Counted from the stretch's first letter, positions 15,957 through 25,368 are shown. The stretch is DNA of 37,653 nucleotides from Alphaproteobacteria bacterium (GCA_030053915.1 JASGCT010000018.1:1-37653); one strand, 5' to 3'. Notes: generated by a model from the letters alone, not told the origin. Program-made: numbers and translations.

Positions 15957-18074
15957 TTAAATTAGAAAACTTGAAATATGATAGATTAACCAACTTGCCG
16001 AATAAGCCATAAAACTCATAACTGCAAATTGGAGTATTGATAATTTAAGCGATTTGAGTTCTTTATAAGTAATTACAAAAGTGCTTAAACATTGTAAGGC
16101 TATGGCATAAAAAACTAATAAAGATAAGCACGTTGGGGTGGTATATATTTTTTTGCCTTGACTATCAGTAGCTGCAAGGAGTTTTTGTTCTAAATTTTTT
16201 GAATTTTCGGAGGTGCTGTACAGTGTTGCCATAGTTCCTACAAACACTTCGCGGGCGGCAAAGCTGGTAATGATAGCAATGTCCATTTTCCAATCAAAAC
16301 CCAGTGGTTTAAAAATGGGTTCTATAAATCGTCCAAGAATGCCTGTAAACGAATATTGTAGTTTTTCGGACTCGAACATGGTATTGAGACTATCTTTATT
16401 TAAGGTTGGGTTTAAAAAAGCAAGTTGGTATTTTTCCTGAAGTGCCTCGTTGGGTTTTGGAGGTCCATTGGTATTTAAAAACCATAATATTAAGCTTAAA
16501 ATAACAATAACTTTTCCGGCGTCTTTGGTAAAGATACTGGCTTTTTGAATCATTGTTATCAGCATATTTTTAAAGCGTGGTAATTTGTAAATTGGCAGTT
16601 CTAATATAAAATAACTTTTTTCTTTATTTGGGATTATTTTTTTTAGAACATAGCTTAATGCAAGTGCTAAAACAATGCCTAAGATATAAAAAAGCATCAT
16701 CACAATGCCTCTTAAATTGATAACTCCAAAATATGTTTTTTCGGTAATAAATACATTGATTAAAATACTATAAACAGGGATACGGGCACTACAGCTCATG
16801 AGTGGTAAAACAAATATTGTCAGTAATTTTTCTTTTTTATTTTCAATATTTCTACACGCAATAATCGCTGGTACTGCACATGCAAAGCCACTAATCATGG
16901 GCATGATACTTTTTCCGTTGAGACCCGATTTTCGTAACAACCTATCCATTAAAAAACTGATGCGCGCCATATAACCGGAATCTTCAATAATAGTAATAAG
17001 TGCAAACAAAATCATAATTTGTGGAATAAAAACAATCACACCGCTTAGTCCTGCTAAAAGTCCTTGGTCTAATAAACTTCGCCACCAGGTATCGGGCAAA
17101 TTTGTTTGAACTATGTAACTTAAATACACAAAACCATTTTCTATAAAATCCATTGGAAATTTTGCTAACCAAAATAAGGTTTGAAATAAAACGAACAAAA
17201 CAAAGGTTAAAATAAGATAGCCCCAGGTTTTACTTAACAGAATATTATCTAATTTTTCTGAAAATAATTTTTTTTGTTTTAAACTGGGTTGCGACACAGT
17301 TTTTTGAACAATAGTTTGTAGATTTTGATAACGCCATAGGGTTTCTTCAGCTTGTATTTTAGACGTATCAATAATTTGGTGGTTAATAATACGCTCTATT
17401 TCAGATTTTAAATTGGCGTTTAAGGTAAGTTTAGCATGATTTAATAATAATTGTAAGCAAAAATATGAACTATAATTAGGATATAAGTCGTTAAGTTTTT
17501 TAACCATGTCGCCACCAATGGAAACTGCTGGGAACTGTGTGGAAATAGTATTTTTATTAGGCGTAAAAGCGGTAAGAAAATTTTTTAATTCGGTTATGCC
17601 TTTGTTTTTTCTTGGGTTCACAAATACAACTGGAACGCCTAAATTTTGGTTTAATATCTTGTCGTCTATTTTAATTTCTTTATTTTTAGCTAAATCATTC
17701 ATGGTGATAATTAAAATCACTGGTATTTTAAGATCGATGATTTGTTGGCACAATAATAAGTTTCTTTTTAAATTACAAGCGTCAGCTACTAAAAGAACGC
17801 CATCTAAAGCATTTTCTAAAAAAGATTGTATAATATATTTATAGGTTATGGTTTCATCTTCCTGACGAGGATATAAGCTGTATGTACCAGGTAAATCGAT
17901 AATTGAAATCGTGGTATTTTGGTGTTTAAATTGCCCTTCTTTTTTATCGACAGTAACGCCTGGAAAATTACTAACTTTTTGTTTAAGACCCGTAAGGCTA
18001 TTAAAGATCGATGTTTTACCACAATTCGGGTTACCAACTAAGCAGAAATTAAATTTGGGTGGGGTTAACATCAT
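15957..18074 (-). CDS. feoB: Ferrous iron transporter FeoB
   Basis: FeoB imports Fe(II) through the inner membrane with a cytosolic G-protein domain. The 705-residue product has G1 G-N-P-N-C-G-K-T at 14-21, G3 D-L-P-G at 60-63 and a G4 position reading T-M-N-D at 124-127, where other FeoB proteins have N-M-x-D. The membrane half shows both gate repeats, with C-A-V-P-A-I-I-A near residue 398 and L-M-S-C-S-A-R-I-P-V-Y about 30 residues on, plus the G-Y-M-A-R motif before the first. Its ATG overlaps the stop of the homocysteine methyltransferase gene (ATGA). No feoA is near. Length and domain order are normal; the G4 residue is the only oddity. Confidence 0.96.
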   Translation of the reverse strand: MMLTPPKFNFCLVGNPNCGKTSIFNSLTGLKQKVSNFPGVTVDKKEGQFKHQNTTISIIDLPGTYSLYPRQEDETITYKYIIQSFLENALDGVLLVADACNLKRNLLLCQQIIDLKIPVILIITMNDLAKNKEIKIDDKILNQNLGVPVVFVNPRKNKGITELKNFLTAFTPNKNTISTQFPAVSIGGDMVKKLNDLYPNYSSYFCLQLLLNHAKLTLNANLKSEIERIINHQIIDTSKIQAEETLWRYQNLQTIVQKTVSQPSLKQKKLFSEKLDNILLSKTWGYLILTFVLFVLFQTLFWLAKFPMDFIENGFVYLSYIVQTNLPDTWWRSLLDQGLLAGLSGVIVFIPQIMILFALITIIEDSGYMARISFLMDRLLRKSGLNGKSIMPMISGFACAVPAIIACRNIENKKEKLLTIFVLPLMSCSARIPVYSILINVFITEKTYFGVINLRGIVMMLFYILGIVLALALSYVLKKIIPNKEKSYFILELPIYKLPRFKNMLITMIQKASIFTKDAGKVIVILSLILWFLNTNGPPKPNEALQEKYQLAFLNPTLNKDSLNTMFESEKLQYSFTGILGRFIEPIFKPLGFDWKMDIAIITSFAAREVFVGTMATLYSTSENSKNLEQKLLAATDSQGKKIYTTPTCLSLLVFYAIALQCLSTFVITYKELKSLKLSILQFAVMSFMAYSASWLIYHISSFLI

Positions 18075-19072
18075 GACAAGAGAGGTCTTGGTTTAATAAG
18101 TTTAACGGCATCTGCAATGGCTTTAATATGTTTTGGAGTGGACCCACAACAACCGCCCACCATGTTTACCCAGCCTTCTTTAGCCCATTCGGCAATACAT
18201 TGAGACATCGTTTCGGGACTTTCGTCGTAAGCTCCAAGTGCATTAGGTAAGCCGGCATTGGGATAAACAGATATAAAATACGACTTGGCTAAATTACTAA
18301 GTTCTTTAACAAAGGGTGTCATTTGTAATGCGCCTAAAGCACAGTTTAAACCAATAGCTAAAGGTTGTGCATGTTGTATAGAAATAAAAAAAGCTTCTAA
18401 GGTTTGACCGCTAAGGGTTCTACCAGAGGCATCGGTAATCGTGCCACTAATTATCAAAGGTAATTTAGGTTTTTTACTTTGTTCAAAAAATTCTAAATAG
18501 GCGTAAATAGCGGCTTTAGCATTCAGTGTGTCAAAAATAGTTTCAATTATAAATAAATCTACACCACCATCTACTAAGGCTTTAATTTGTTCACTATAAG
18601 CATCTTTGGCTTCATTAAAACTAAGGCTTCGATATTCTGGTTTATTAACATCGGGTGATAAGCTAAGTGTTTTATTTAGGGGACCAATGGCACCGGCGAT
18701 AAATTTTGGCGTTAATTTTAAAAATTTTTCTTGATAGTTACTGATGGCTGTTTTAGCACAGTTTGTAGCCGCTATATTAATTTCATAAATATAATTTTGC
18801 ATGTCGTAATCGGCCATTGAAATTGCATTGCTATTAAAGGTATTGGTTTCAATAATGTCGGCTCCATGACATAAATAATTAAAATGAATCTCAGTAATAA
18901 TATCGGGTTGGGTTATATTTAATAAGTCGTTATTTCCCTTTAAATCTATATTATGAGATCCAAAAACCTTACCTCTAAAATCTTCCTCTCTTAGATTATA
19001 TTGTTGAATCATAGTACCCATAGCACCATCCAAAATAAGTATATTTTTTTTTAATAGTTCGTTAAGTTCCAT
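18071..19072 (-). CDS. Homocysteine S-methyltransferase module of a split methionine synthase
   Basis: The 333-residue product is only the N-terminal (homocysteine) module of cobalamin-dependent MetH. It starts L-D-G-A-M-G-T near residue 14, contains the G-A-D-I-I-E-T-N-T-F strand at 70-79, and ends with the zinc site: Cys244 in G-L-N-C and Cys308/Cys309 in G-G-C-C-G-S. In several Bacteroidota MetH is split, with the folate, cobalamin and reactivation modules in a second gene; that gene is absent here and must be elsewhere. The stop overlaps feoB by four bases and ligA ends 6 bases upstream, so translation is likely coupled with feoB. Stand-alone BHMT-like action is the alternative, but the residues around the zinc site look MetH-like. 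Confidence 0.88.
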   Translation of the reverse strand: MELNELLKKNILILDGAMGTMIQQYNLREEDFRGKVFGSHNIDLKGNNDLLNITQPDIITEIHFNYLCHGADIIETNTFNSNAISMADYDMQNYIYEINIAATNCAKTAISNYQEKFLKLTPKFIAGAIGPLNKTLSLSPDVNKPEYRSLSFNEAKDAYSEQIKALVDGGVDLFIIETIFDTLNAKAAIYAYLEFFEQSKKPKLPLIISGTITDASGRTLSGQTLEAFFISIQHAQPLAIGLNCALGALQMTPFVKELSNLAKSYFISVYPNAGLPNALGAYDESPETMSQCIAEWAKEGWVNMVGGCCGSTPKHIKAIADAVKLIKPRPLLS

Positions 19073-19078
19073 AATATT

Positions 19079-21169
19079 TTATTGTATTAAATTTAAAAAT
19101 TCGTCTTCGTTTATAATTTTTATTGTATTCATTTTTTTAGCTTTTTCTAATTTAGACCCAGCATCGTTTCCAACAACTAAAAAATTTAGTTTGCTACTAA
19201 CAGTTTGTAATATAACACCTCCCTGTTGTTCAACAAGGGCTTCGGCCTCCGATCGTTTACAACGCGTTAAAGTGCCCGTGAATAAAAAACTTTGTCCCTG
19301 TAAATTGCCAAGTATTGTTGATGAAACGTTATTGATATTTTTTAGCGACAACCCTAAATGTTCTAATTCGTGTATCATACTAATATGTAATGGATTACTA
19401 AAATACTCATGAAGAGTTTGGGCTGTTTTTAATCCGATATCATCGTATGTTTGAAGCTCTTCGATAGATTTTTGAGTTAAATCTAAAATATGGTGTATTT
19501 TTTGGGCTAAGGTTTTGGCGGTTGCTTCACCAATAAATCGGATACATAGTCCGTAAATAATTCGATGTAAGGGTTGTGATTTTGATTTTTCAATAGCTTG
19601 TTTAAGTTTGTTGACACTTTTAATACCAAAACCATCCATGTTTTCAATGGCTCCATAAGGGAGTCTAAAAATATCAGGGATATTTTTTAAAAATCCTTCT
19701 TGATAAAACTTTTGGATGTTAGCTTCGCCAAGTGAGCTAATATCTAAAGCATTTTTACTAGCAAAATGAACCAGCCGAGCTATTACTTGAACCGAACAAT
19801 CGAGGTTTGTACAGCGCAGAATGGCTTCATCGGGTTGTTTAAATGTAGGTTGGTGGCAGTTTGGACAACTATCAGGAAAAATAATATCATGTTGCAATCC
19901 ATTGCGAGCCGAGGTATCTACCCTCACAATTTGAGGAATAACATCACCAGCTCGTTCAATAATTACTGTATCGCCAATCCGAATATCTTTTTCTTTAATA
20001 TAATCAGCATTATGTATTGAAATACTTGAAATAGTAACGCCCGAAAGATTCACAGGTTCAAGTTTAGCTACTGGGGTGATGGCGCCTGTTTTTCCAATTT
20101 GAAATTCAACATCTTTAATAACCGTAATGGCTTGACGGGCTTTAAATTTGTAGGCTGTTGCCCATCTGGGGTGGTGAGAGGTCATCCCCATTTTTTCTTG
20201 ATATAAAAGATTATTTATTTTGATTACTAAGCCGTCAATTTCAAAATCGTAGTGGTCTCTTGTTTGCTCCCAATTTAACACTGAAGTTATGACTTCCTGA
20301 ATGTTTGGGCAAGTTTTAAGAAAGATAAAAGACGATTTAAAGCCTAAATTTTGAATAAATTCTAAACTTTCTAGTTGGGTTTTTAAAATATGTGGCGACC
20401 CCGAAGCATTGGCTTGTAAATAACTTATATGGTAAAAAAACGCATCTAAATTTCGGCGAGCAACCTCCGAACTATCTTTTATTCTTAAACTACCAGCCGC
20501 GGCATTACGTGGATTGGCTAAAAGTGGCAACCCTAAGTCTTCTAAATACATATTGTAAGCCTCAAAACTTTTTTTAAACATTAAAACTTCTCCCCGAAGT
20601 TCAAGCTGTTGATAACCATATTTTTGTAACGGAATTTTTAAAGGAACGCTTTTAATTGTACAAATACTTTGGGTAATATCTTCGCCTTCAATACCATCGC
20701 CGCGTGTAACAGCACGAACTAAAATATCGTTTTCGTAAACTAAAGATACACTAACACCATCATATTTAGGTTCTATTGTATATTCTATCTGAGCAACCTC
20801 ACAGAGTTCCTTGGCTTTTTTATCAAAATCAATTAAATCGTGGGCATCATAACTGTTTTCTAAACTTAACATGGGTACTAAATGGGCTTGACTTTGTTGA
20901 AAATTTTGGCTTAAATGGATGCCTACCCGTTGGCTTGGCGAATGGGGTCGAATACCTGATGGGTGATGCTGTTCCCATCTTAACAAGAGGTTAAAGAGTT
21001 GGTCGAATCTTGCATCGTCGATAGCAGGTGCATTTTTGAGGTAATACTCTTGTTGAAAATAAGTAATGGCATCAATTAATAAATCTATCTCTATCTCCGA
21101 TTCAGGCATTGCCAAAATAGTATTAGCAAGATTTAAATAATAAATAGGCGTTTCGTTTGTATTCATCAT
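19079..21169 (-). CDS. ligA: NAD-dependent DNA ligase
   Basis: LigA seals nicks in replication and repair. The 696-residue product is complete and in the usual order. The NAD-binding Ia region with Y-Y and D-x-x-Y/F-D-x-L comes first, then L-S-L-E-N near 102. The adenylated Lys135 is in K-Y-D-G, with R-G-D-G downstream. The OB fold follows, then four zinc cysteines in the C-P-N-C...C-x-x-x-x-C pattern around residues 400-425, helix-hairpin-helix repeats (for example N-M-D-G-F-G-I-K-S) and a C-terminal BRCT domain from about residue 620. Its ATG directly follows the TAA of psd with no bases between them. ATG codons occur twice in a row; the first is used here. Confidence 0.97.
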   Translation of the reverse strand: MMNTNETPIYYLNLANTILAMPESEIEIDLLIDAITYFQQEYYLKNAPAIDDARFDQLFNLLLRWEQHHPSGIRPHSPSQRVGIHLSQNFQQSQAHLVPMLSLENSYDAHDLIDFDKKAKELCEVAQIEYTIEPKYDGVSVSLVYENDILVRAVTRGDGIEGEDITQSICTIKSVPLKIPLQKYGYQQLELRGEVLMFKKSFEAYNMYLEDLGLPLLANPRNAAAGSLRIKDSSEVARRNLDAFFYHISYLQANASGSPHILKTQLESLEFIQNLGFKSSFIFLKTCPNIQEVITSVLNWEQTRDHYDFEIDGLVIKINNLLYQEKMGMTSHHPRWATAYKFKARQAITVIKDVEFQIGKTGAITPVAKLEPVNLSGVTISSISIHNADYIKEKDIRIGDTVIIERAGDVIPQIVRVDTSARNGLQHDIIFPDSCPNCHQPTFKQPDEAILRCTNLDCSVQVIARLVHFASKNALDISSLGEANIQKFYQEGFLKNIPDIFRLPYGAIENMDGFGIKSVNKLKQAIEKSKSQPLHRIIYGLCIRFIGEATAKTLAQKIHHILDLTQKSIEELQTYDDIGLKTAQTLHEYFSNPLHISMIHELEHLGLSLKNINNVSSTILGNLQGQSFLFTGTLTRCKRSEAEALVEQQGGVILQTVSSKLNFLVVGNDAGSKLEKAKKMNTIKIINEDEFLNLIQ

Positions 21170-21832
21170 TTAGTTAAATTGAGCTAAAGCCGTTACCCCC
21201 CCCTTAACGGGTTCATTAAGTTCAACTAAAATTTTGCAGGTAATTGGGATTAAAACATCTACCCGACTCCCAAATTTAATAAAACCGTACTCTTGGTTTT
21301 GCTGAAGTTCTTCTCCAACGATGCCATAATTTACAATCCGTCTGGCAACAGCACCTGCAATTTGTTTACACAAGACTTTACCAGAAGCATTTTGGAGAAC
21401 AATAGACCAACGTTCGTTAAGTTCCGAAGATTTTGGATGCCAAGCTACTAAATATTTTCCGGGAAAGTATTTAGAATATACTAATTTACCAGTAATAGGT
21501 GAAAGATTTCGATGGACATTAAAAGGGCTCATAAAAACACTAATTTGCCAGCATTCACCTAAATTATACTCTTTACAAATAACCTTTTCAATAACCACAA
21601 CCTTGCCATCGGCTGGGCTTATAATTTGAGAATCGTTATAAGTTAATTTTCTGATAGGTACTCTAAAAAATGAAATAATAAATATAACAAAAACAAGCGA
21701 CAAGCCTAAAATGATAGCTTTAAAATATTGGTGTATGTTTAACCATTTAAAAACCAGTATATTTAATAAAATAATAAATATAAGAACAATTAAAATAGAC
21801 GTTATGCCTTCTTTATGAATATAGAATTTCAT
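21170..21832 (-). CDS. psd: Phosphatidylserine decarboxylase, short (PSD-A-like) form
   Basis: The enzyme makes phosphatidylethanolamine at the inner membrane. The 220-residue product has two membrane segments at about 11-29 and 38-56, then the catalytic part. S-P-A-D-G-K is at 72-77, F-N-V-H-R at 104-108, and the self-cleavage site F-G-S-R-V-D at 187-192, where cutting before Ser189 creates the pyruvoyl group. Length is typical for the short prokaryotic family. It is the first gene of the psd-ligA-metH(Hcy)-feoB-kir unit and has its own TAATTTTG promoter 10 bases before the ATG. Confidence 0.94.
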   Translation of the reverse strand: MKFYIHKEGITSILIVLIFIILLNILVFKWLNIHQYFKAIILGLSLVFVIFIISFFRVPIRKLTYNDSQIISPADGKVVVIEKVICKEYNLGECWQISVFMSPFNVHRNLSPITGKLVYSKYFPGKYLVAWHPKSSELNERWSIVLQNASGKVLCKQIAGAVARRIVNYGIVGEELQQNQEYGFIKFGSRVDVLIPITCKILVELNEPVKGGVTALAQFN

Positions 21833-21842
21833 TTTTTAATGG

Positions 21843-21871
21843 CAAAATTACGAAAAAAATCCCAAAAACAA
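21843..21871 (-). promoter_or_regulatory. psd promoter: TTG-N18-TAATTTTG
   Basis: On the minus strand TAATTTTG (21850-21843, then C) preceded by TTG (21871-21869) with an 18-base spacer. It is the only clear promoter for the five-gene unit ending at 15029. The -7 box ends 10 bases before the ATG. Confidence 0.55.
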
Positions 21872-21906
21872 ATCTATTTAAATACAAAATACCCGAATTA
21901 TACTAA

Positions 21907-21936
21907 ATGTGTTCCATTTTTTGAAAGTAAACACAT
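21907..21936 (-). terminator. Hairpin between the acyl-CoA synthetase gene and psd
   Basis: ATGTGTT (21907-21913) and AACACAT (21930-21936) are perfectly complementary with a 16-base loop. On the minus strand the stem is followed by TTTAG rather than a real T-run. It may end the upstream transcript or be a protein site. Confidence 0.25.
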
Positions 21937-22065
21937 GTAATGAACCTAAAACATCATAAACAAGCATCCATAAACAACGTATCTCTTTTTTACTGAGGTT
22001 TTATTTTCTAACTAACCTGAATCGTTGCCCCACATACCTGCGTTCGTTTTATAACTATTTTATGT

Positions 22066-23550
22066 TTATAAAGCTTCGAATTGATGTTGTACTTCTTTTT
22101 TGATAATTTTTCCTAAAACATTGCGAGGGAGTTCTGTTAAAAACAAAAAGGTTCGAGGTAATTTGTAGTTTGGCAATCGTTCTTTTAGCCAAGAAATCAA
22201 CTCTTCGGTGTTCATTGGTAATTTATTAATAATTGCAGCACCAATAATTTCGCCCCATTCGTCATTTTTTATTCCTACAACTGCACAATCTTCAACATCG
22301 GGCCTTTGTCTTAGTACTTCTTCTATTTCTAAAGCCGAAACTTTATATCCACCGGTTTTAATGATATCCACAGAGTTTCTACCAAGTATTTTATAATAAC
22401 CATTTTCTAAAACTGCAATATCGCCTGTTTTAAACCATTGGTCAACAAAAGAGGATGCTGTAGCTTGAGGGTTTTGCCAATATTCTAAAAATACCCCCTC
22501 CCCTTTTATTTGTATTTCTCCAGGTCCATCGTGTACCTCTTGGTTCGTGTCGTCGGTTAATCTAACAGTTACACCAGGCATTGGTAATCCAATAAAACCA
22601 GGTCTTCGTTCGCCATGTAATGGGTTAGATATTACTAAACCTAATTCTGTCATACCATAACGTTCTAATAAAATTTGTCCTGATATGGCTTGCCAATCAT
22701 TTAATGTTGAAATAGGCAAAGCACCAGATCCTGATATCATAACTCTTAACGTCTTCAAGGCATTATTTATGTTGGCTTTTAGTTTTGAATTTAATGTATT
22801 AAAATAAGTAATGAGTTTATAGTATATTGTAGGTACGGCCATATAAACACTGGTACGTTGTTTTTGAAATACATCAAATATTAAAGCCTCGTGAAACTTT
22901 GGCAAAAACTCCACCCGAGCCGCGGCATATAATGGGCAGCACAAGGCGCCAATAATACCATGAACATGGTGAAGAGGCAATACATTTAAAACCTGATCAT
23001 GTTCGGTAATTTCCCAACATTCGGTTAAAGATTTTACTTGCGCCAATATATTATGATGCGTTGTTACAACACCTTTAGGACGCCCAGTGGTTCCAGAAGT
23101 ATATACAATCATGGCACGTCTATTCACGTCAATTTCTGGTAAGTTACTTGTTTGGGTTTTTAAACTTTCAACATGCAATGTTCTAACACAAAAGTCGTTA
23201 AATACAGGTTCAATAAGCTTTAAATAAGAATCTTCGTATATTAATACCTCGGCTTTGGTATCTTCTAAAACATATTTAATAGATGGATAAGGATGTTTTA
23301 CACATAAGGGTACAGCCACACCACCAGCTAACCATATTCCACAAAGAATCGCTACAAAATTAAACGAAGGATCTACAATAAATGCCACTCGAGACTCATG
23401 AAGATCTTGTTGTCCATTAAGCAACGTAGAGGCTATTTTTTTAGACGCTTCTAATAACTCATCGTATGTATAGTTTTGGTTACAATCAATAATAGCCACT
23501 TTGTTTTTGTAGTATTGGCTTTTTAAAAAAAAATCAAGCATCTTAAACAT
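22066..23550 (-). CDS. Acyl-CoA synthetase, malonyl-CoA synthetase (MatB/ACSF3)-like
   Basis: The 494-residue AMP-forming ligase activates a carboxylic acid with ATP and joins it to CoA. Seen: the P-loop Y-T-S-G-T-T-G-R-P-K-G at 150-160, L-P-L-H-H-V-H-G, E-R-Y-G-M-T-E-L-G, G-E-R-R-P-G-F-I-G-L-P, T-G-D-I-A hinge region, G-R-N-S-V-D-I-I-K-T-G-G-Y-K and the catalytic Lys481 in L-G-K-I-I-K-K-E near the end. The R-R-P-G...G and S-V-D-I-I-K-x-G-G-Y-K stretches are those of MatB and mitochondrial ACSF3, so malonate or methylmalonate is the likely substrate; other short acids remain possible. It begins 45 bases after the MutS-like gene and may share its transcript. No decarboxylase or transporter for malonate is next to it. 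Confidence 0.82.
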   Translation of the reverse strand: MFKMLDFFLKSQYYKNKVAIIDCNQNYTYDELLEASKKIASTLLNGQQDLHESRVAFIVDPSFNFVAILCGIWLAGGVAVPLCVKHPYPSIKYVLEDTKAEVLIYEDSYLKLIEPVFNDFCVRTLHVESLKTQTSNLPEIDVNRRAMIVYTSGTTGRPKGVVTTHHNILAQVKSLTECWEITEHDQVLNVLPLHHVHGIIGALCCPLYAAARVEFLPKFHEALIFDVFQKQRTSVYMAVPTIYYKLITYFNTLNSKLKANINNALKTLRVMISGSGALPISTLNDWQAISGQILLERYGMTELGLVISNPLHGERRPGFIGLPMPGVTVRLTDDTNQEVHDGPGEIQIKGEGVFLEYWQNPQATASSFVDQWFKTGDIAVLENGYYKILGRNSVDIIKTGGYKVSALEIEEVLRQRPDVEDCAVVGIKNDEWGEIIGAAIINKLPMNTEELISWLKERLPNYKLPRTFLFLTELPRNVLGKIIKKEVQHQFEAL

Positions 23551-23595
23551 GATTTAAATAAATAAAAATACGTGTGTTGTTCATAGTAACTCAAG

Positions 23596-25368
23596 TTAAA
23601 TAATTTCCATTTTTTTCATAAGAAAGGTTGCACTTTTGTTTTTACAAACACCCTCTTTTAATTTGTAGTCAAAAAACAAGTCGTTGTTAACAATTTCAAC
23701 CTCAAAACATTTATTGATAATTGCATGAGGCAGATAGTTTGAAGACACACAAACTTCTAAATCGTGGGTAGCTATTGAACCCATGGCTTTCAAGGTAAAA
23801 ATCTTTTTAATAATTTCAATAGTGCCAAATTGTTTGTCATCGGAATTTGTGCCCTTTAATAGTTCATCTAATAAAACAAAACAAGTTTGGGATTGTAAGG
23901 TATTTATAATAAATTTTAACCTACTAATTTCAGCAAAAAAATAAGACGTACTGTCATGTAACGAATCTGTTTGCCTCATTGAAACTAAAACAGGCATCGG
24001 GTGGATGGTAGCTTGGCTGGAACAAATTGCCGAACCAATACCACCAAGAATCATATTGATGCCTAAAGTTCTTAAAAATGTACTTTTTCCAGACATATTA
24101 GACCCTGAAAGCACTACAAAATCATGTTTGTTAAATCTTATATTATTGCAAACTCGTTTATGTTTGGAAATGAGCGGATGCCCTAAATTTTCAAAATCAA
24201 GATGAAAATTATTATTAAGCGTTGGAAAAACAAATTCTGGATTGTTATACGAAAAATTTGCTAAACTATTTAAAGCCTCTACCTCGCCAACAATATTTAA
24301 CCACGTTGAAATTTGTATTGAATTTTCAGACTTCCAGTGCAATAAACTTTTTAATACATGAATGTGGTATAAAAAAATGCCATTAAATAATAAAGCGGCA
24401 AAACCATTTTGAATACTTTGAATATTAGCAATTAAAACATTCAATTTTTTAATATGGACGCTAGCTGGCTGTGCGTTATGATAAAGTTGTTGTTTCATTT
24501 CAAGCAGTTTATCACTTTTAAAAGATTCATTTTCAATTATTTGAAAGATGTGTGCGTATTGATTAAGTGTTTCTATTATTTTATTTGATTTAAAAAGATC
24601 TTGTTTAATTTTATGAAACTGAGATAATAATAATCCTAAATTTGTTAAAAAAACTAAAGTCGCTAAATAATTATATAAGGCATTTTTAGTATCAAGATAC
24701 ATGATAACAAATAGAATAAAAAGAAGTGGTGTTATCCATGAAGTTATTTGAAGTGTTTTGGTTAATTTTTGGGGTTTTATTTCTGCCCAATCTAATAGCT
24801 CTTGATAATTATTAGAGTTGTCTTTCATCAGTGTTGCAAAAGCAAGTATTGTATGGCGAAAATCAAGTTTAGTATGTAACTCCTGAACCGCCGCTTGATT
24901 TCGGTTTATGGCACTATGTTTTAATGGGTTTAATAATAATTGTGCTAAGGTATGTTTGCCTATATAAGTAGCCGTTCTATTAAGGTTGTGAAAAAGAGAA
25001 TTTGTGCCAAAAATATCTAAATCATGGGCATAAAAATGCTTTAAAGTTATGTAGTCTGTACCCTGATCAAAAGGTATGCCTTCATGGTTTAAATAGGCTA
25101 ATTCGTTAGCATTTATTGTAATGAGTTCTTTGATGAATTTTCGTTTCTCGGCAATTTTAGAATGCATTTTCATTAATAGAAAAAAAACCAACATAGCGGC
25201 TATTCCCAAGGCTATAAACAGAAAATTTTTTGATTTAAAAAAACAAAATATTAAGAGTAGAATAGCAATAGCCACAAGAAGTCGAACCAAACTAATACTA
25301 GTATATTTTTTATTAAGTTGGTAGTATATTTTCGAATTATCTTCTTGACGATTTTTATAAATGAACAT
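23596..25368 (-). CDS. Membrane-anchored MutS-family ATPase
   Basis: The 590-residue product carries the MutS core and ATPase domain but not the N-terminal mismatch-binding domain. Two membrane helices are predicted at 27-44 and 49-66 and two more at 210-225 and 231-249. The ATPase part has Walker A G-S-N-M-S-G-K-S-T at 422-430, G-S-A-I-C-S-S-Q-A at 445-453, Walker B F-V-L-L-D-E at 497-502, T-N-S-D-D-K-Q at 507-513 and A-T-H-D at 533-536. Similar transmembrane MutS-like proteins are common in Bacteroidota and are usually annotated as mismatch repair proteins, but the absent Phe-x-Glu domain and the membrane anchors make classical repair unlikely. The real role is unknown. The acyl-CoA synthetase gene follows 45 bases later. 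Confidence 0.88.
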   Translation of the reverse strand: MFIYKNRQEDNSKIYYQLNKKYTSISLVRLLVAIAILLLIFCFFKSKNFLFIALGIAAMLVFFLLMKMHSKIAEKRKFIKELITINANELAYLNHEGIPFDQGTDYITLKHFYAHDLDIFGTNSLFHNLNRTATYIGKHTLAQLLLNPLKHSAINRNQAAVQELHTKLDFRHTILAFATLMKDNSNNYQELLDWAEIKPQKLTKTLQITSWITPLLFILFVIMYLDTKNALYNYLATLVFLTNLGLLLSQFHKIKQDLFKSNKIIETLNQYAHIFQIIENESFKSDKLLEMKQQLYHNAQPASVHIKKLNVLIANIQSIQNGFAALLFNGIFLYHIHVLKSLLHWKSENSIQISTWLNIVGEVEALNSLANFSYNNPEFVFPTLNNNFHLDFENLGHPLISKHKRVCNNIRFNKHDFVVLSGSNMSGKSTFLRTLGINMILGGIGSAICSSQATIHPMPVLVSMRQTDSLHDSTSYFFAEISRLKFIINTLQSQTCFVLLDELLKGTNSDDKQFGTIEIIKKIFTLKAMGSIATHDLEVCVSSNYLPHAIINKCFEVEIVNNDLFFDYKLKEGVCKNKSATFLMKKMEII

